Shown here in pieces: positions 62,469 to 64,000 of a DNA stretch of 64,000 bases (positions are counted from its first letter, which is position 1; each line of letters starts with the position of its first letter). This DNA comes from Amycolatopsis albispora (GTDB lineage Bacteria; Actinomycetota; Actinomycetes; Mycobacteriales; Pseudonocardiaceae). Position numbers and translations under genes: made by a program. Location: contig NZ_CP015163.1 of NCBI RefSeq assembly GCF_003312875.1, forward strand, positions 3,286,001 through 3,350,000, written 5' to 3'. Under the pieces are notes generated by a model. The model had not been told where the DNA came from and ran no database searches. It saw only the letters and a program-made list of their open reading frames with translations.

Positions 62469-63241
62469 CTGGGATCCTGCGCTCGGAATGGGTGAAACTG
62501 CGATCGGTTCGCTCCACCTACGTGATCCTCACAATCGTTCCTGCCATCCTCGGCCTGGTCGCTCTGATGACCATGACCGTCGTGAACTTCTGGGACGCCA
62601 CACCCGCTCGCCGCGACACCGTCATCCTCTCCCCGTTGACGGGCTTCACCTCGTGGCTGGCCGGCGTCGGCCTGGCGATTCTCGGTGTCCTGGCAATAAC
62701 CAGCGAACACTCCAGCGGTCTTATCCGCACCAGCTTCACCGCGGTACCTCAGCGGACGAAGGTGCTCGCGGGCAAGGCCCTGGTGCTTGCCGCGGTCGCG
62801 TTCTCCGTCGGTCAAATCGTCGAGTTCGGCTCGTTCTTTCTGAGCCGGGCAATGATCGGTGACCGCATCGTCGTCGGTCACACGAGCACACTCGCCGAAG
62901 AGGCCCCGCGGATGCTGGCCGCAGGCTCAATCGCCGTTGTATACGCCATGCTGGGACTTGGCCTCGGCACGCTCCTGCGCTCGACTGCCGGCGCAATCTC
63001 GGCGCTCGTCGCATACTGGTACGTCGCTCCACTGGTCACCCAGAAGCTGCCAGGTGAATGGGCGTCCTGGACGACGTCGGTCATGCTCACCCACCTTCCG
63101 GAGCAGTTGGCCGGGTCTGGAAAGTTCGGGATGGGGCCGGAGCTGGTTCTTTCCCAGGCAGGTGCGGCGGTCGCGATCGTGCTCTACGTAACGCTGGCCC
63201 TCGGCAGTGCGGCGATCGTGTTACGGCGCCGAGATGCCTGA
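62465..63241 (+). CDS. ABC-2 type permease
   Basis: The 258-residue protein begins RSEWVKLRSVRSTYVIL and has six membrane helices like its upstream neighbour; the two share the EHS/TAEYxxGLIRT segment. The pair may form a heterodimer. It overlaps the start of the next gene. Confidence 0.9.
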   Translation: MTGILRSEWVKLRSVRSTYVILTIVPAILGLVALMTMTVVNFWDATPARRDTVILSPLTGFTSWLAGVGLAILGVLAITSEHSSGLIRTSFTAVPQRTKVLAGKALVLAAVAFSVGQIVEFGSFFLSRAMIGDRIVVGHTSTLAEEAPRMLAAGSIAVVYAMLGLGLGTLLRSTAGAISALVAYWYVAPLVTQKLPGEWASWTTSVMLTHLPEQLAGSGKFGMGPELVLSQAGAAVAIVLYVTLALGSAAIVLRRRDA

Positions 63242-63755
63242 TGTCGGTTACAACGCCGAACAGCAGACGTTCACCCATCAACCGCAACAGGTGGTCACAC
63301 GGACTGCCCGCCTGTGTGAACTCTGGCACGAGGTGCTGACCGAACAGCACCACGTGGCGCACCGTTGCACCATGGACTGGTCGCTCTCGTGGACACCCGG
63401 GGACGACGCCGACCTGCTCGCCGGCTGGCGTTTGTGGCTGGAGTTGAGCGATCAGGTGTGGCCGGACAGTTCCTGGACCGGCACCCCGGCCGACGCCATC
63501 CGCCGCATCCGTGAGCTGCTCGCCGTCTGTGATGAACTTGAACGCGGAACGCTCACGCCGCTGGTGCAGTCCATGTTCCTGACGACCGGCGCCGCCGTGG
63601 GGCTCTGGTGGGACGACGACCAACCGCTCGACGTCGACCGCGCGGCCCTGCTCCATGCCGACCTGGCAGTGGTGGCCGAGCACATCGATCGGGTGCTGAC
63701 CGCCCTGGCCGCCGGCGGCGGCTGGACGGATTTGAACACCGTTCGTCATCGTTGA
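63234..63755 (+). CDS. hypothetical protein downstream of ABC operon
   Basis: The 173-residue protein from ATG 63234 overlaps the permease stop. Motifs: ARLCELWHEVLTEQHHVAHRCTMDW, WRLWLELSDQVWPDSSWTG and AVGLWWDDDQPLDVDRAALLHADL. It is acidic, helical and has no signal. Family not recognised; its role with the transporter is not clear. Confidence 0.7.
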   Translation: MPDVGYNAEQQTFTHQPQQVVTRTARLCELWHEVLTEQHHVAHRCTMDWSLSWTPGDDADLLAGWRLWLELSDQVWPDSSWTGTPADAIRRIRELLAVCDELERGTLTPLVQSMFLTTGAAVGLWWDDDQPLDVDRAALLHADLAVVAEHIDRVLTALAAGGGWTDLNTVRHR

Positions 63756-64000
63756 TCAGGCGGCGCGTGCTTGTTGCGGGCTCGCCGGGAAAAGCGGAGT
63801 CGGCTTCGTCGTACGGCTGCGCCCCGTCGGGGTCGTGATGGTCAGCTCGCCTGTTTCGCGGTTGAGATCGAACTTCCAGCCGGGCGCGTCCTTGAGCCGA
63901 TGATGGGAGCGGCAGAGCACGCAGAGGTTCTGGCAACTGGTGTCGCCGCCCTTGACCCGCTCTCGGTTGTGGTCCAGGTCAGCGCACTGCGCCGGATGGT
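63756..64000 (-). CDS. HNH endonuclease, C-terminal part (cut by window edge)
   Basis: The visible 80 residues include the HNH motif: HPAQCADLDHNRERVKGGDTSCQNL, CVLCRSHHRLKD with two CxxC-type Cys and His. The end (TITTPTGRS) is typical of DUF222/HNH proteins of actinobacteria. The N-terminal part lies beyond 64000. Probably a full-length 13E12-type protein. Confidence 0.85.
   Translation of the reverse strand, partial: HPAQCADLDHNRERVKGGDTSCQNLCVLCRSHHRLKDAPGWKFDLNRETGELTITTPTGRSRTTKPTPLFPASPQQARAA

Overview
The window is high-GC actinobacterial DNA. SsgA/B-family cell-division gene, WXG100/type VII secretion substrate, F420-type oxidoreductases, many TetR/LysR/PadR regulators, SARP/AfsR-type regulator and Ser/Thr kinase together suggest a filamentous member of the Pseudonocardiaceae, perhaps Amycolatopsis-like (inference from gene content only).

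Layout. (1) 1-12.4 kb is a decayed genomic island ending at a tRNA-Val(GAC) gene. It holds a partial WXG100-type protein, a frameshifted HAD pseudogene, two type I-E-like CRISPR repeats, a DUF4238 gene split by a 969-bp IS5-type insertion sequence with a 3-bp target duplication, an AT-richer orphan gene, integrase and transposase fragments, and then a better preserved set of integrated-element genes: DUF2637 membrane protein, DNA methyltransferase, Xis-like HTH protein and tyrosine integrase abutting the tRNA. (2) 12.4-13.8 kb has four tRNAs (Val, Cys, Gly; Val) and ssgB. (3) 13.9-33.2 kb is chromosomal: a PadR/membrane protein/two-component operon, a DJ-1-like membrane protein, EamA/LysR, TetR/SDR, a signalling block (REC-PP2C phosphatase, CHASE3 kinase, Rcp-type regulator, RsbW-like protein), an Asp23/AmaP envelope-stress cluster, a cytochrome P450, several small stress-type genes and an F420-type luciferase-like oxidoreductase.

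(4) 33.3-40.4 kb is a 7.1-kb integrative element inserted within codon 12 of a LysR gene; removing 33321-40435 restores the LysR frame exactly. It encodes a large serine recombinase, a replication-relaxation (relaxase-type) protein, two HTH regulators transcribed divergently and several unknown genes. No conjugation ATPase or capsid gene was seen, so it looks mobilizable rather than self-transmissible.

(5) 41.2-64 kb is chromosomal again: an AfsR/SARP-type regulator diverging from an alpha/beta hydrolase across three 11-bp-spaced repeats; a fatty-acid desaturase preceded by a small ORF with no normal start; a locus (AcoR-type regulator, amidohydrolase, DUF59 protein, Zn alcohol dehydrogenase) resembling the accessory half of mycobacterial mim/propane monooxygenase loci but without monooxygenase genes; TetR-controlled enzymes; an SDR/dioxygenase pair sharing a KstR-like motif; an ECF sigma factor with a SnoaL tail; a Ser/Thr kinase with a cysteine-containing ectodomain; a two-component system beside an ABC exporter; and the end of an HNH endonuclease gene.

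Many operons use 4-bp ATGA/GTGA stop-start overlaps, implying translational coupling. Assignments rest on motif reading by eye; no database search was run.
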